Positions 51,189-60,373 are shown, numbered from the stretch's first letter. The stretch is DNA of 64,000 bases from GCA-003244245 sp050699875 (GCA_050699875.1 JBOHFX010000003.1:61505-125504); one strand, 5' to 3'. Translations and numbers: made by a program. The notes: generated by a model not told the origin, from the sequence alone.

Positions 51189-51901
51189 CCGAGATCGGTG
51201 CCGAACGACTCGGCCGGGGCGCGCGTGAACCGGTAGTGCAGCAGCGCGGCGCTTTCCCTGGCGATGTAGCGGGCCTGGATGGTACGGGTCTGCACGATCG
51301 GGCCGCTTCGGGTGGGCGAGGTCCAGGCGACCAGCCCGAGGTCGTCGGCCATCGTCCGAGCCCGCAGCGAGTGCCAGGGATCGCTGACGATCACCGCGGT
51401 GTGCCAGCCCTCAGCCCCCGCCCGGCTGGCCACCGCGCGCAGGCTGCCCAGGGTGTCGCGGCCTTCCCCGATCGCCACTACGGCGTCAGCGGGAATCCCG
51501 TAGGACGTCAGGTAATTCCGGCCGGCCTCGGCCTCGGTGTACGCGTCACCAACCTGCCGACCACCGACCGTAACGATAACGGGGGCGACCCCTCCACGCC
51601 ACAGCCCCGCTGCGTGGTCCAGGCGGTAGCTCAGCACCGCCGACGGTGTCCCGTCGTACTGGGCCGCGCCCAGCACCAAGACAACGTCGGCGGAGTCCCG
51701 GTCATCCACTCGGGCCACCTGCCACACCCGGAACAACGTGCCACCGACGATCAGCGCGCCGACCAGAACCGCACCGAGAACCAACCGAATCACCGCGCTT
51801 GACAGCACGGACCGGGCTCGGTAGCCGGATTGCCGGCGGTCGTCAGATTGCCGGCTCAGCCGGTGGTAACCCGATTGCCCGCTTAGCCGGCGGTCATCCA
51901 C
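51185..51901 (-). CDS. YdcF/SanA-like (DUF218) membrane protein
   Basis: A 238-residue protein. After a polar, repeat-like N-terminus (DDRRLSGQSGYHRLSRQSDD) comes one membrane helix (LVLGAVLVGALIVGGTLF). The DUF218 domain follows: SADVVLVLGAAQYDGTPS, then GGRQVGDAYTEAEAGRNYL, GEGRDTLGSLRAV, and VSDPWHSLRARTMADDLG. The family acts in envelope or vancomycin-related functions and its reaction is unresolved. It overlaps the upstream xdhC-like gene by 8 nt and dgt by 4 nt. Confidence 0.88.
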   Translation of the reverse strand: MDDRRLSGQSGYHRLSRQSDDRRQSGYRARSVLSSAVIRLVLGAVLVGALIVGGTLFRVWQVARVDDRDSADVVLVLGAAQYDGTPSAVLSYRLDHAAGLWRGGVAPVIVTVGGRQVGDAYTEAEAGRNYLTSYGIPADAVVAIGEGRDTLGSLRAVASRAGAEGWHTAVIVSDPWHSLRARTMADDLGLVAWTSPTRSGPIVQTRTIQARYIARESAALLHYRFTRAPAESFGTDLG

Positions 51902-52916
51902 CGATGCGGCCCGCCGCGGTGGCTAGCGGTCCACCGGAACGCCCCCGCCGGGTGGCGAGGACCTCACCGACCACGGACACCGCGGTCTCCGCCGGTCGGG
52001 CCGCGCCGAGGTCCAGACCCACCGGCCCGTGCAACCGGGCCAGCTCCTCATCGGTGATCCCGGCGGCCTGGAGCCGGCGGCGCCGGACCGCCTGGGTGTG
52101 CCGCGATCCCAGCGCGCCGCAGAAGCCGCGCCCAGACCGCAGCAGCTCCACCAGCACGGCGTCGAAGGCCGGCCCGTGATCGAGCAGCACTAGCACGTCG
52201 ACAGCAGTGAACTCCTTTGCGGCGACGACCGCAGGCTCCAGCTCGGTCTCCGTGCGCACCGCCCAGCCCAGCAGCTCGCACTGCGCCGCCAAGGCGTCGC
52301 CGATCGCCCCACGACCCACGACCAGCATGGTGGTCACCGGCACCCATACGTCGAGCAATATCGGGGTGCCGCCAACGTCGCGCTGCTCGGTGGCCGTCGC
52401 ACCGATCCGAGCCAGCTCCCGCATCCGGTCCAAAACCGCTTCGTCCACGTCCGCCTCGCCGAGCGTGCCAATCACCTCGGCCAGCGCAGGCCCGGCGGCT
52501 ACCAGCACGGCCGATCCATCGACGGTGGAGGCCAGCGCGCACGGTTCACCATTGGCGAGCGCAGCACCTAGCGCGGCGGCGGCCGGCACGGGCAGCGGGT
52601 GGCCCAGCAGCCGGGCACCGCCACTGCAGGCCAGACCGGCAGCCACCGCGTTCGGCTCGGTGACGTGGCCTTTCGCGGTGCCCGGCGTGGACACCGCGGA
52701 GGTCAGCAACGGCAGCGCCACCGTGTCCATGGTGCCCTCGAACAAGGCGCCGGCCCGGTCCCCGTCGGCAGTGCCGGCCAGCAGTTGGCCGGTGGCAACC
52801 GTGCCGAAACCATGCCGCTCCAGCACCCGCACCACTCCCGAGGGGCGACCCTGCTCGGCCCAGCGGCGCAATGCGTCACCGGCTTGCCGGCGGTGCCGCG
52901 TTTCCTCAGTGGTCAT
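51894..52916 (-). CDS. XdhC/CoxI-family protein
   Basis: A 340-residue protein of the family that matures molybdenum hydroxylases, for example by handling the sulfurated cofactor. The N-terminal XdhC_CoxI part (VRVLERHGFGTVATGQLLA) is followed by a Rossmann-type domain. That domain shows MLVVGRGAIGDALAAQCELLG and ends in GALGSRHTQAVRRRRL and GPVGLDLGAARPAETAVSVVGEVLA. No hydroxylase gene is nearby, so its partner is elsewhere. ATG at 52916 or the GTG three codons earlier may start it. Confidence 0.83.
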   Translation of the reverse strand: MTTEETRHRRQAGDALRRWAEQGRPSGVVRVLERHGFGTVATGQLLAGTADGDRAGALFEGTMDTVALPLLTSAVSTPGTAKGHVTEPNAVAAGLACSGGARLLGHPLPVPAAAALGAALANGEPCALASTVDGSAVLVAAGPALAEVIGTLGEADVDEAVLDRMRELARIGATATEQRDVGGTPILLDVWVPVTTMLVVGRGAIGDALAAQCELLGWAVRTETELEPAVVAAKEFTAVDVLVLLDHGPAFDAVLVELLRSGRGFCGALGSRHTQAVRRRRLQAAGITDEELARLHGPVGLDLGAARPAETAVSVVGEVLATRRGRSGGPLATAAGRIGG

Positions 52917-52946
52917 GTCGACCATATTTCCAGAACGAACGGCTGT

Positions 52947-54335
52947 TCAGCAGCCGACCAACCGAGTCGCGAGGTAGGACTCCACCTGGTCCATCGCCAC
53001 CCGTTCCTGGGCCATGGTGTCCCGCTCGCGCACCGTCACCGCGTGGTCGGTCAGCGAATCGAAGTCGACCGTCACGCAGAACGGGGTGCCGATTTCGTCC
53101 TGGCGACGGTAGCGCCGGCCGATGGCGCCTGCGTCGTCGAAGTCGACATTCCAATGCCGGCGCAGCGCCGCGGAGAGATCCCGCGCCTTCGGGGAAAGCT
53201 CGGGATTGCGTGACAGTGGCAGTACGGCAGTTTTCACCGGTGCGAGCCGCCGGTCCAGCCTCAGCACCACGCGGCGATCCACGCCCCCCTTCGCGTTGGG
53301 CGCCTCGTCCTCTGCGTACGCCTCCAGCAGGAAGGCCATCATGGGACGGCCGACGCCGGCGGCAGGCTCGATCACGTAGGGCCGGTAGCGCGAATCGGTG
53401 GCCTGGTCATAGTAGGACAGGTCCACCCCGGAGTGGTTGGAGTGAGTGGTGAGATCGAAGTCGGTCCGGTTGGCGATGCCCTCCAGCTCGCCCCATTCCT
53501 GGCCCGCGGAGAAGCCAAACCGGTACTCCACGTCCACGGTCCGCTTGGAGTAATGCGAAAGCTTCTCCTTCGGATGCTCGTACTGCCGCAAATTGTCCCG
53601 GTCAAGACCCAGGTCGACATACCAATCGGTGCGGGTATCGATCCAGTATTGGTGCCACTGCTCGTCAGTGCCCGGCTCGACGAAGAATTCCATCTCCATC
53701 TGCTCGAACTCGCGGGTCCGGAAGATGAAGTTGCCGGGAGTGATCTCGTTGCGGAAGCTCTTGCCGATCTGTCCGATACCGAAGGGCGGCTTCTTGCGGG
53801 CCGACATCACCACATTCTGGAAGTTGACGAAGATGCCCTGCGCGGTCTCCGGGCGCAGGTAATGCAGCCCCTCCTCGGACTCCACCGGACCGAGGAACGT
53901 CTTGAGCATCATATTGAACTCGCGCGGCTGGGTGTATTGGCCACGAGTGCCACAGTCCGGGCATGGGATGTCCGACAGGTCGCCCTCCAGCACGTCCTTG
54001 CCGGTGCGTTCGGCGTACTCCTCGGCGAGATGGTCGGCCCGGAAACGCTTGTGGCAGCTCTGACACTCGACCAGTGGGTCGTGAAAAGCCTGCACGTGAC
54101 CGGAGGCGACCCACACCCGCCGGGGCAGGATCACCGCTGAATCCAGACCGACAACGTCGTCCCGGCCGGTGACCATGGCGCGCCACCACTGGCGTTTGAC
54201 GTTCTCCTTGAGCTCCACGCCCAGCGGACCGTAGTCCCAGGCTGAACGGGTCCCGCCGTAGATCTCCCCGCTGGGGAACACGAAGCCACGGCGCTTGCAC
54301 AGGCTGACGACGGTCTCGATGCGGTCCGCGGACAC
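52947..54335 (-). CDS. glyS: Glycyl-tRNA synthetase, alpha2 type
   Basis: A class II synthetase of 462 residues. The GTG at 54335 follows an AGGAG ribosome site and starts VSADRIETVVSLCKRRGFVFPS. Motifs are the GEIYGGTRSAWDYGPLGVELK opening, RPETAQGIFVNFQNV (motif 2 region), FGIGQIGKSFRNEITP, EFEQMEMEFFV, and an anticodon domain ending in MDQVESYLATRLVG. A zinc-ribbon insertion is seen in CQSCHKRF ... CPDCGTRG. It is divergent from smtB-zur. Confidence 0.97.
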   Translation of the reverse strand: MSADRIETVVSLCKRRGFVFPSGEIYGGTRSAWDYGPLGVELKENVKRQWWRAMVTGRDDVVGLDSAVILPRRVWVASGHVQAFHDPLVECQSCHKRFRADHLAEEYAERTGKDVLEGDLSDIPCPDCGTRGQYTQPREFNMMLKTFLGPVESEEGLHYLRPETAQGIFVNFQNVVMSARKKPPFGIGQIGKSFRNEITPGNFIFRTREFEQMEMEFFVEPGTDEQWHQYWIDTRTDWYVDLGLDRDNLRQYEHPKEKLSHYSKRTVDVEYRFGFSAGQEWGELEGIANRTDFDLTTHSNHSGVDLSYYDQATDSRYRPYVIEPAAGVGRPMMAFLLEAYAEDEAPNAKGGVDRRVVLRLDRRLAPVKTAVLPLSRNPELSPKARDLSAALRRHWNVDFDDAGAIGRRYRRQDEIGTPFCVTVDFDSLTDHAVTVRERDTMAQERVAMDQVESYLATRLVGC

Positions 54336-54762
54336 TGAGGAACTCCTGGTGCGGGGGGTTAGTGAGTCGCCCCACCCTAGCGATCGCCGGATCACAACCC
54401 CCGCTCGGCGTCGACCGCAAGCAGGCTGCCGTGTTCGGTCACTGCACCACCCTCGGCGGCAGCCGGCACCTCGCAGCTCCCGGGCTCGCCGGCCGGCGCC
54501 TCGGACAACAGCGGGACCACATGCGCGCGCAGCCCTGCTGCGCGGTCAGTAGAGCCAACGCGCGGCGCGCCCGGCTCAACAAATCCCTCGGCACGGGCGG
54601 GATCCATGGCGAAACTGCAGATCAATCACGGCATCCTCCGGCGGCGGTGGGAGAATGACGTTATCGACCTGTCGTGGAGATAACGTCGTGGCATCGTTTC
54701 CAGCGCATACCATGCCGGCGCATACCATGTCTGGCGGATCGATACCGAGTGAGGGAGACGGC
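54336..54762. other. Divergent glyS / smtB control region
   Basis: This 427-bp region is shared by two transcription units. It contains the 9-bp inverted repeat at 54657-54687 and a 12-bp direct repeat GCGCATACCATG at 54703-54714 and 54718-54729. A 77-codon minus-strand frame (54392-54625) has no ribosome site, so it is not called. Confidence 0.5.
54657..54687. promoter_or_regulatory. Inverted and direct repeats upstream of smtB-zur
   Basis: GACGTTATC (54657-54665) and GATAACGTC (54679-54687) are perfect complements with a 13-nt spacer. The direct repeat GCGCATACCATG lies just downstream. Both lie between the glyS start and the smtB start and are plausible SmtB or Zur operators. The assignment is positional. 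Confidence 0.4.
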
Positions 54763-55137
54763 ATGGCGGGTGTGACCGCAGACGCAATACCGGATCCGGC
54801 CGTCGACGATGAACACTCGCCGGGCCGGCCACCTCCTGCTCCGGCGGCAACCCGCCCACGGGCGACTTTGGTAGCGGCCGGTGAGCTGCTGCGGGCGCTG
54901 TCCGCGCCGGTGCGAATTGCCATCGTGCTGCAGTTGCGCGACAGCGAGCGCTGCGTCCACGAGCTGGTCGACGCGCTGGGCGTCACCCAACCGTTGATCA
55001 GCCAGCACCTGCGGGTGCTCAAGGCCGCTGGGGTGGTGGACGGCGAGCGGCACGGTCGGGAGGTCGTCTACCGGCTCGTCGACGAGCACCTTTCGCACAT
55101 CGTGGTCGATGCCGTGACCCACGCGGAGGAGGAATGA
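54763..55137 (+). CDS. smtB: ArsR/SmtB-family zinc-responsive repressor
   Basis: A 124-residue winged-helix repressor. The helix-turn-helix is ELVDALGVTQPLISQHLRVLKAAGVV. The C-terminal helix has DEHLSHIVVDAVTHAEE, which matches the alpha-5 zinc-site pattern DxHx10HxxE of SmtB/CzrA sensors. The ATG at 54763 has GAGGGAG upstream. It overlaps zur by four bases, so both regulators are made together, as in mycobacteria, where SmtB relays zinc status to Zur expression. Confidence 0.9.
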   Translation: MAGVTADAIPDPAVDDEHSPGRPPPAPAATRPRATLVAAGELLRALSAPVRIAIVLQLRDSERCVHELVDALGVTQPLISQHLRVLKAAGVVDGERHGREVVYRLVDEHLSHIVVDAVTHAEEE

Positions 55138-55547
55138 GCGCCCCCCGTCCCACCGCGCCGTTGCCTCGGCTGCGCTCCACCCGGCAGCGGACCGCGGTGG
55201 CCAGGCTGCTCGACGACACCGACGACTTCCGGTCCGCCCAGGAGATCCACGAGAAGTTGCGACGGCTCGGCGAGGGCATCGGTCTGACCACGGTGTACCG
55301 CACGCTGCAGTCGATGGCCGACGCCGGGGAGATCGACGTGCTGCGCACCACCACCGGCGAAGCCGTCTACCGGCGCTGCTCAGCGCATCACCACCACCAC
55401 CTGGTGTGCCGGCATTGCGGGCGCACCGTGGAGGTGGAAGGTCCGACCGTGGAGCTGTGGGCCGAGAAGGTCGCCCGCGACCACGGCTTCACCGACATCG
55501 ACCACACCATAGAGATCTCCGGCACCTGCCCCGCCTGCGCTACCTGA
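55134..55547 (+). CDS. zur: Zinc uptake regulator Zur (FurB)
   Basis: A 137-residue Fur-family repressor. The DNA-binding part is RSTRQRTAVARLLDDTDDFRSAQEIHEKL and GLTTVYRTLQSMADAGEID. The metal part is HHHHHLVCRHCGRTVEVEGP, with a second CxxC (CPAC) at the end for the structural zinc. It is the second gene after smtB and converges on the permease pair, which is a likely target. Confidence 0.94.
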   Translation: MSAPRPTAPLPRLRSTRQRTAVARLLDDTDDFRSAQEIHEKLRRLGEGIGLTTVYRTLQSMADAGEIDVLRTTTGEAVYRRCSAHHHHHLVCRHCGRTVEVEGPTVELWAEKVARDHGFTDIDHTIEISGTCPACAT

Positions 55548-55549
55548 CT

Positions 55550-55567
55550 CACCCCCGCTGCGGGGTG
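55550..55567. terminator. Hairpin between convergent zur and TIGR03943 genes
   Basis: CACCCC (55550-55555) and GGGGTG (55562-55567) with a 6-nt loop lie in the 30-nt gap between two stop codons. Short and GC-only, it could act in both directions. Confidence 0.4.
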
Positions 55568-55577
55568 GGCGACGAGA

Positions 55578-56285
55578 TCAGAACTCGTAGGGTTCGGTGG
55601 GGGGCGGGAGGGGGTGGAGATCTGAGACGGTGACGGTCGGGGTGAAGCGGGTGTCTGAGGTCGCGGAGCCGGGCACCAGTTGCCCGCGTACTTCGAACCA
55701 GCCGTCCTGCGGCAGGGTCGCCGCCCCGCGGTAGCCCTGGAGGCGGACCTTCAACGGCCTCGCATCCGCTGCGCAGCAGGCCATTGCCAGCCGAGCAAGG
55801 TAGGTGGCGTCCGGCGGACCGTGCACGATAAAGCCGACCAGCCGCACCTGGCGGCCATCGAGGGTGCCGGCTTTGTCCCACACCGCCCGCGTGACGAAGT
55901 CGCTCATCCGGATTGCGGGAGCCGGATCGGGGGCCAGCGGCGGGAACTCGATGGTGGGCTGTTGTGGTGCGTCGGCGCGCGCCGAGCGGGCCACCGTGTC
56001 CGCGCCGAGCGCAGGCGGCGCAACCAGCAAGATCGCCAGCACGGGTAGCACCAGCAGCCAGGGGCTGCGTCCGGCGTGCTCGTGGTCATCGTCGGGCGCG
56101 CTGCCGCCGGCGCGCATGTCCCGCACGATGGAGATCAGGCCGAGCGCGAGGATCACCAGCCCGGCCGAGATCAGGAAGGGCAGCAGGGACGGCTTGACAT
56201 AACGCAGGTAGTCGCCGTTCCACCCGATCTTGCATAGCGCGCCACCGAGCAGCACCAGCAGGACGTTCTGGGTCTCCCGCCTCAC
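55578..56285 (-). CDS. TIGR03943-family putative permease partner protein
   Basis: A 235-residue protein with N-terminal hydrophobic segments (the NVLLVLLGGALCKIGW stretch, YVKPSLLPFLISAGLVILALGLISI) and another near residue 80 (LLVLPVLAILLVAPPALGA). A soluble extracytoplasmic domain follows, containing VRLVGFIVHGPPDATYLARLAMACCAADARPLKVRLQGY. The Cys pair in that stretch is characteristic of the family. The GTG at 56285 overlaps the permease stop (GTGA). Together they form a two-gene transport unit beside zur. Confidence 0.82.
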   Translation of the reverse strand: MRRETQNVLLVLLGGALCKIGWNGDYLRYVKPSLLPFLISAGLVILALGLISIVRDMRAGGSAPDDDHEHAGRSPWLLVLPVLAILLVAPPALGADTVARSARADAPQQPTIEFPPLAPDPAPAIRMSDFVTRAVWDKAGTLDGRQVRLVGFIVHGPPDATYLARLAMACCAADARPLKVRLQGYRGAATLPQDGWFEVRGQLVPGSATSDTRFTPTVTVSDLHPLPPPTEPYEF

Positions 56286-57304
56286 CGGACACCGCCGAGG
56301 ACCAGTACTCCGGCGAGTACCGCGCAGCCGATTGCCACCACGAACGTCACCGGCGCAAAGCGGCTGGCAAACCCTCGGCCGAACGCTCCCGTCTGCAGCG
56401 CCACCAGCTTGACGTCCACCGCCGGTCCCACCACGAGAAACACCAGCCGCGGCAGCAGCGGCACCGCCGACAGCGACGCAGCGACGAACGCGTCGGCCTC
56501 GCTGCACAGCGCGAGCACCACCGCGAGCAGCGCCATCACCACGATCCCGAGCAGAATCTGCCCGGCCAGGGCGTCCATCCACGATGCGGGTACCAGGACG
56601 TTCAATGCGGCTGCGGTGAGGCCGCCGAGCACCAGGAACCCGCCCGAGGAGACCAGGTCGTGCCGCGCAGTGTCGAGGAACACCAGCGCAGAGCTTCGCC
56701 CCGGTGGGCGCTCCGTGGGGCGTAGCGCCCGCTGCGCGATCCACTCCAAGCGTCCGAACCGCGCCCACAGCCACCCCATCACGACAGCGGTTCCCATCGA
56801 ACCCAGGAACCGGGCCAGCACCATCCGGGGTTCATTGGGGAAGGCGACCGAAGTGGACACCAGCACCACCGGATTCACCGCAGGCGCGGCGAGCAGGAAC
56901 GTCAGCGCCGCTGCGGGTGGCACGCCTTGCTGCATCAGACGCCGGGACACCGGTACCGATGCGCACTCGCAGCCCGGTAGCGCCATCCCGGCCATCCCGG
57001 CCACGGGTACCGCCGCAGGAGTCGATCGTGGCAACATCCGGCGCAGCGCCGTCGGCGGTACATATGCCGCGATCAAACCGCTGACCAGCACCCCCAGCAC
57101 CAGGAATGGCATCGCCTGCACGCAGACCGCCACGAAGATCGTGGCGCCGGTTCGCACCGCGGGGCTGTCGAGCATTTGGATCAAGGGCCCCTGGGCCATC
57201 AGCGCCAGCACCAGTACCGCGCAGAGCACCTCTAGCGAGGTGATCCGGCGCCACCGGGGGAACCCAGGTGGCGGCTCGGTCGACTGTTCGGCCGGGGCGG
57301 CCAT
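56282..57304 (-). CDS. Permease of the ArsP/DUF318 family
   Basis: A 340-residue polytopic permease. The family signature LPGCECASVPVSRRLMQQGV is followed by AALTFLLAAPAVNPVVL. A second half carries LALCSEADAFVAASL. The order of helix pairs fits the two-repeat fold. Together with the TIGR03943 protein it is often near Zur-type regulators, so metal (zinc or other cation) transport is likely; direction is unknown. The ATG at 57304 overlaps the preceding stop by one base. Confidence 0.85.
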   Translation of the reverse strand: MAAPAEQSTEPPPGFPRWRRITSLEVLCAVLVLALMAQGPLIQMLDSPAVRTGATIFVAVCVQAMPFLVLGVLVSGLIAAYVPPTALRRMLPRSTPAAVPVAGMAGMALPGCECASVPVSRRLMQQGVPPAAALTFLLAAPAVNPVVLVSTSVAFPNEPRMVLARFLGSMGTAVVMGWLWARFGRLEWIAQRALRPTERPPGRSSALVFLDTARHDLVSSGGFLVLGGLTAAALNVLVPASWMDALAGQILLGIVVMALLAVVLALCSEADAFVAASLSAVPLLPRLVFLVVGPAVDVKLVALQTGAFGRGFASRFAPVTFVVAIGCAVLAGVLVLGGVR

Positions 57305-57729
57305 CACGCAGCGAGCAACTCGCCACGCACCTGCGAAGCGGTGGACACCACCAGCATGAGCAGCGTGCCCAGGGGCACGGTGTCGAGGCCGGCAGCGGGG
57401 AACGCATAGCGCAGCGTGACATCGACTCCGCGCTCGCCACGGACCAGCCCCAGGGTGCCGAACAGGCCTTGCCCTGCCCGGGTGGCGACCCACTCGGCCC
57501 GGTCACCGTGGTCCGGCACGTCCCACGCCACCACGCAGGTCAGGCTGAGCATCGCCAAGCCCTCGACGAGTTCCACAGCCTGCACCGCGCAGGGCACCTC
57601 GGAGTGCCGGAAGGTGAGGGAGCCGTCGTCGTCCACGTTCACCTCCTGGTACCGCTCCAGCGCCGTCCGGGCTGCGTCGAGCAGCTCCCGGGCGCAGGTG
57701 AGGCTCGCCGCGCCGTTGTCGTGGCTCAA
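57304..57729 (-). CDS. Conserved YbjN-like hypothetical protein between uppS and the permease
   Basis: A 141-residue soluble protein. The small acidic opening (LLDAARTALERYQEVNVDDDG) and VELVEGLAMLSLTCVVAWDVP recall YbjN-type chaperone-like folds and a mycobacterial protein located at the same place (Rv2360c-like). It overlaps the uppS stop by four bases and the permease start by one base. Function is unknown. Confidence 0.7.
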   Translation of the reverse strand: MSHDNGAASLTCARELLDAARTALERYQEVNVDDDGSLTFRHSEVPCAVQAVELVEGLAMLSLTCVVAWDVPDHGDRAEWVATRAGQGLFGTLGLVRGERGVDVTLRYAFPAAGLDTVPLGTLLMLVVSTASQVRGELLAA

Positions 57730-58571
57730 GGGATCATCCTTTCGGAGGTACGGGAATCGATCAGGGTCTCAGTCGCGTGGCCGAACCGCCGGTCCCGGGT
57801 GGCGTAGATCTCGCAGGCCCGCCACAGATCCCGACGATCCAGGTCGGGGAACAGGACGTCCTGGAACACCAGCTCCGCGTAAGCAGACTGCCAGATCAGG
57901 AAGTTCGAGATCCGCTGCTCACCCGATGGTCGCAGGAACAGGTCGACGTCGGGCATGTCCGGCTCGTCCAGGTAACGGGCCAGCATGCGCTCGTCGACCC
58001 GCTCCGGGTTGATCTCTCCGCGGGCCGCTCGACGGGCCACTTCGCGTGCGGCGTCGGCGATCTCGGCGCGGCCGCCGTAGTTCACGCACATGGTCAGTGT
58101 CATGACGTCGTTGCCCGCGGTCAGCTCTTCGGCGACCTCAAGCTCCCGGATCACGCTGCGCCACAACCGCGGGCGACGCCCGGCCCAACGCACCCGTACA
58201 CCCATCTCATGCATCTGATCGCGGCGGCGGCGGACGACGTCCCGGTTGAAGCCCATCAGGAAGCGCACTTCCTCGGGGCTGCGCCGCCAGTTCTCGGTGG
58301 AGAATGCGTAGGCGGACAACCACGTCACGCCCAGCTCGATGCAGCCGCACACGACATCCATCAAGACGGCCTCGCCGCGGCGGTGACCCTCATTGCGGGC
58401 TAACCCGCGCTGCTGAGCCCACCGCCCATTGCCATCCATCACCAGAGCAACATGCCGCGGCACCCGGTCGGGGGGGATCAACGGTGGCCGCGCACCGGAG
58501 GGATGCGGATCAGGGGCGCGCACCGCCGCGGTGGCACGCCCATGCGCCCCTCGCCGTTGCCGCCGTTGCAT
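57726..58571 (-). CDS. uppS: Long-chain (Z)-polyprenyl diphosphate synthase UppS-type
   Basis: A cis-prenyltransferase of 281 residues that lengthens farnesyl or decaprenyl precursors to the lipid carrier for wall synthesis. HVALVMDGNGRWAQQRGLARNEGH carries the catalytic Asp and pyrophosphate Arg. LSAYAFSTENWRRSPEEVRFLM, CVNYGGRAEI and DLFLRPSGEQRISNFLIWQSAYAE are canonical. The ATG at 58571 has GGATGGAG upstream. It lies 44 nt after recO and is coupled to the YbjN-like gene. Confidence 0.95.
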   Translation of the reverse strand: MQRRQRRGAHGRATAAVRAPDPHPSGARPPLIPPDRVPRHVALVMDGNGRWAQQRGLARNEGHRRGEAVLMDVVCGCIELGVTWLSAYAFSTENWRRSPEEVRFLMGFNRDVVRRRRDQMHEMGVRVRWAGRRPRLWRSVIRELEVAEELTAGNDVMTLTMCVNYGGRAEIADAAREVARRAARGEINPERVDERMLARYLDEPDMPDVDLFLRPSGEQRISNFLIWQSAYAELVFQDVLFPDLDRRDLWRACEIYATRDRRFGHATETLIDSRTSERMIP

Positions 58572-58615
58572 CGGACTCCATCCTGCCGCCCTCGCGTTGA
58601 GCAGGCTCGGCGGGG

Positions 58616-59404
58616 CTATGGGCAGCCGGACGACCCCGCAGATGACGACGCTGAGCCTGCTGAATGCGGCAGGCGGGACCGTTCGACCACGGGTAGGGAG
58701 CGCAGTTGGCGTTCCAGGTGCCACTGGAGGTGGGCCGCGACCAGGCCGCTGGCTTCCCGGCAGACCGCGACCGGCGCGGCCTCGGCGACCAGCCAGTCCC
58801 CGTGCACCAAGGCGTCGAGCAGCTCCAGCGTCTGTGCCGACGGGGCGGCTGCACCGGCCGGACGGCACCCGGGGCAGACCACCCCCCCGGCGGGCACGCT
58901 GAACGCCCGGTGCGCGCCCGGCCGCCCGCACCGAGCGCATTCGGTCAGCGCCGGAGCCCACCCAGCGGTAGCCATCGCGCGGAGCAGGAAAGCGTCGAGC
59001 ACCAGTGGGGCTTGCCGATGCCCATCGGCCAGCGCCCGTAGCGCGCCTACGACCAGCAGGTATAGCCGCAGCACCGGCTCACCCTCGGCGCCGGCCAGCC
59101 GTTCGGCGGTCTCCAGCACTGCACAGCCGGTGGTGTAACGGCCGTAGTCGACGACCAGCCGGGAACCGAAGCCGTCGACCGTCTCGACCTGGGTGATGAC
59201 GTCCAGTGTCCGCCCGCGGTAGAACTGCACGTCGACGTGCCCGAATGGCTCCAGCCGCGCACCGAATCGTGACGACGTGCGGCGCACGCCCTTGGCCACC
59301 GCACGCACTCGCCCGTGCCGGCGGGTGAGCAGCGTGATGATGCGGTCGGCCTCTCCCAACTTCTGCACCCGCAGCACAACCCCGGTGTCGCGGTACAGGT
59401 TCAC
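58616..59404 (-). CDS. recO: DNA repair protein RecO
   Basis: A 262-residue recombination mediator that loads RecA with RecR. The OB-fold N-terminus is MNLYRDTGVVLRVQKLGEADRIITLLT. A C4 zinc finger appears as TECARCGRPG and VVCPGCRPAG. The length is typical for the family. It follows era on the same strand. Confidence 0.93.
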   Translation of the reverse strand: MNLYRDTGVVLRVQKLGEADRIITLLTRRHGRVRAVAKGVRRTSSRFGARLEPFGHVDVQFYRGRTLDVITQVETVDGFGSRLVVDYGRYTTGCAVLETAERLAGAEGEPVLRLYLLVVGALRALADGHRQAPLVLDAFLLRAMATAGWAPALTECARCGRPGAHRAFSVPAGGVVCPGCRPAGAAAPSAQTLELLDALVHGDWLVAEAAPVAVCREASGLVAAHLQWHLERQLRSLPVVERSRLPHSAGSASSSAGSSGCP

Positions 59405-59429
59405 CCGACCATCGTCGCACCGCCAGGAT

Positions 59430-60371
59430 CTAAAAGCCCAGGCGGCGCAGCTGCTTGGGGTCGCGCTGCCAGTCTTTGGCGACCTTCACATGCAGATCCA
59501 GGTACACCGAGGTGCCCAGCAGTGCCTCGATGTGGGTGCGCGCGCGGCTGCCGACCTCTTTGAGCCGTTGGCCGCCGCGCCCGATCACGATTGCCTTCTG
59601 GCTGGCACGCTCTACGTAGAGGTTCGCGTAGACGTCGAGCAGGTCAGGGCGGCCCTCCCGCGGGATCATTTCCTCCACCACCACAGCCAGCGAGTGCGGC
59701 AGCTCGTCGCGCACACCCTCCAGCGCCGCCTCCCGGACCAGCTCCGCCACCAGGGTCTGCTCCGGTTCGTCGGTGAGCTCCCCGGTCGGGTACAGCGGTG
59801 GCGACTCCGGCATCCGGGCCAGCAACAGGTCGGCGAGCAGCCCCACCTGGAAACCGTCGATCGCGGAGACCGGCACCAGCTCGGCGAACTCACCGACACC
59901 GGCGCTGCGCGCCAGGTCGGCCAGTCCGGCGAGCTGTTCGGCCACCCGCTGGGGGCTCACCAGGTCGGTCTTGGTCACGATGCCGAACACTGGGGTGCGC
60001 CGGGCCAGCGCGGCCAGCTCGCCGGCGATGAATCGGTCGCCGGGCCCGATCGCGGCGTCGGCGGGCACGCAGAACCCGATCGCGTCGACCTCGGACCAGG
60101 TCGCCCGCACCAGGCTGTTGAGCCGTTGACCGAGCAACGTGCGGGGCCGGTGCAGGCCGGGCGTGTCCACCAGAATGAGCTGCCCGTGGGGCTGGTGCAC
60201 GATTCCCCGGATGGTGTGCCGGGTGGTCTGCGGCCGGCTGGAGGTGATCGCCACCTTCTGGCCCACCAGCGAGTTGGTCAACGTCGACTTGCCGACGTTG
60301 GGCCTGCCCACCAGGCAGGCGAAGCCGGCGCGGAACGGTCCTTCAGCGCGCCGGGCCGGATCTTGGGTCAC
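59430..60371 (-). CDS. era: GTPase Era
   Basis: A 313-residue GTPase that binds 16S rRNA and assists 30S assembly. Motifs are G1 VGRPNVGKSTL, G3 DTPGL, and G4 VTKTD. The C-terminal KH domain contains ASQKAIVIGRGGQRLKEVG. The start is normal for actinobacteria. It lies between the cytidine-deaminase-like gene and recO. Confidence 0.96.
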   Translation of the reverse strand: MTQDPARRAEGPFRAGFACLVGRPNVGKSTLTNSLVGQKVAITSSRPQTTRHTIRGIVHQPHGQLILVDTPGLHRPRTLLGQRLNSLVRATWSEVDAIGFCVPADAAIGPGDRFIAGELAALARRTPVFGIVTKTDLVSPQRVAEQLAGLADLARSAGVGEFAELVPVSAIDGFQVGLLADLLLARMPESPPLYPTGELTDEPEQTLVAELVREAALEGVRDELPHSLAVVVEEMIPREGRPDLLDVYANLYVERASQKAIVIGRGGQRLKEVGSRARTHIEALLGTSVYLDLHVKVAKDWQRDPKQLRRLGF

Positions 60372-60373
60372 GT

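Noticed and set aside
54392..54625. 77-codon minus-strand frame upstream of glyS
   Set aside because: No ribosome site, no recognisable domain, and it lies within a divergent control region.
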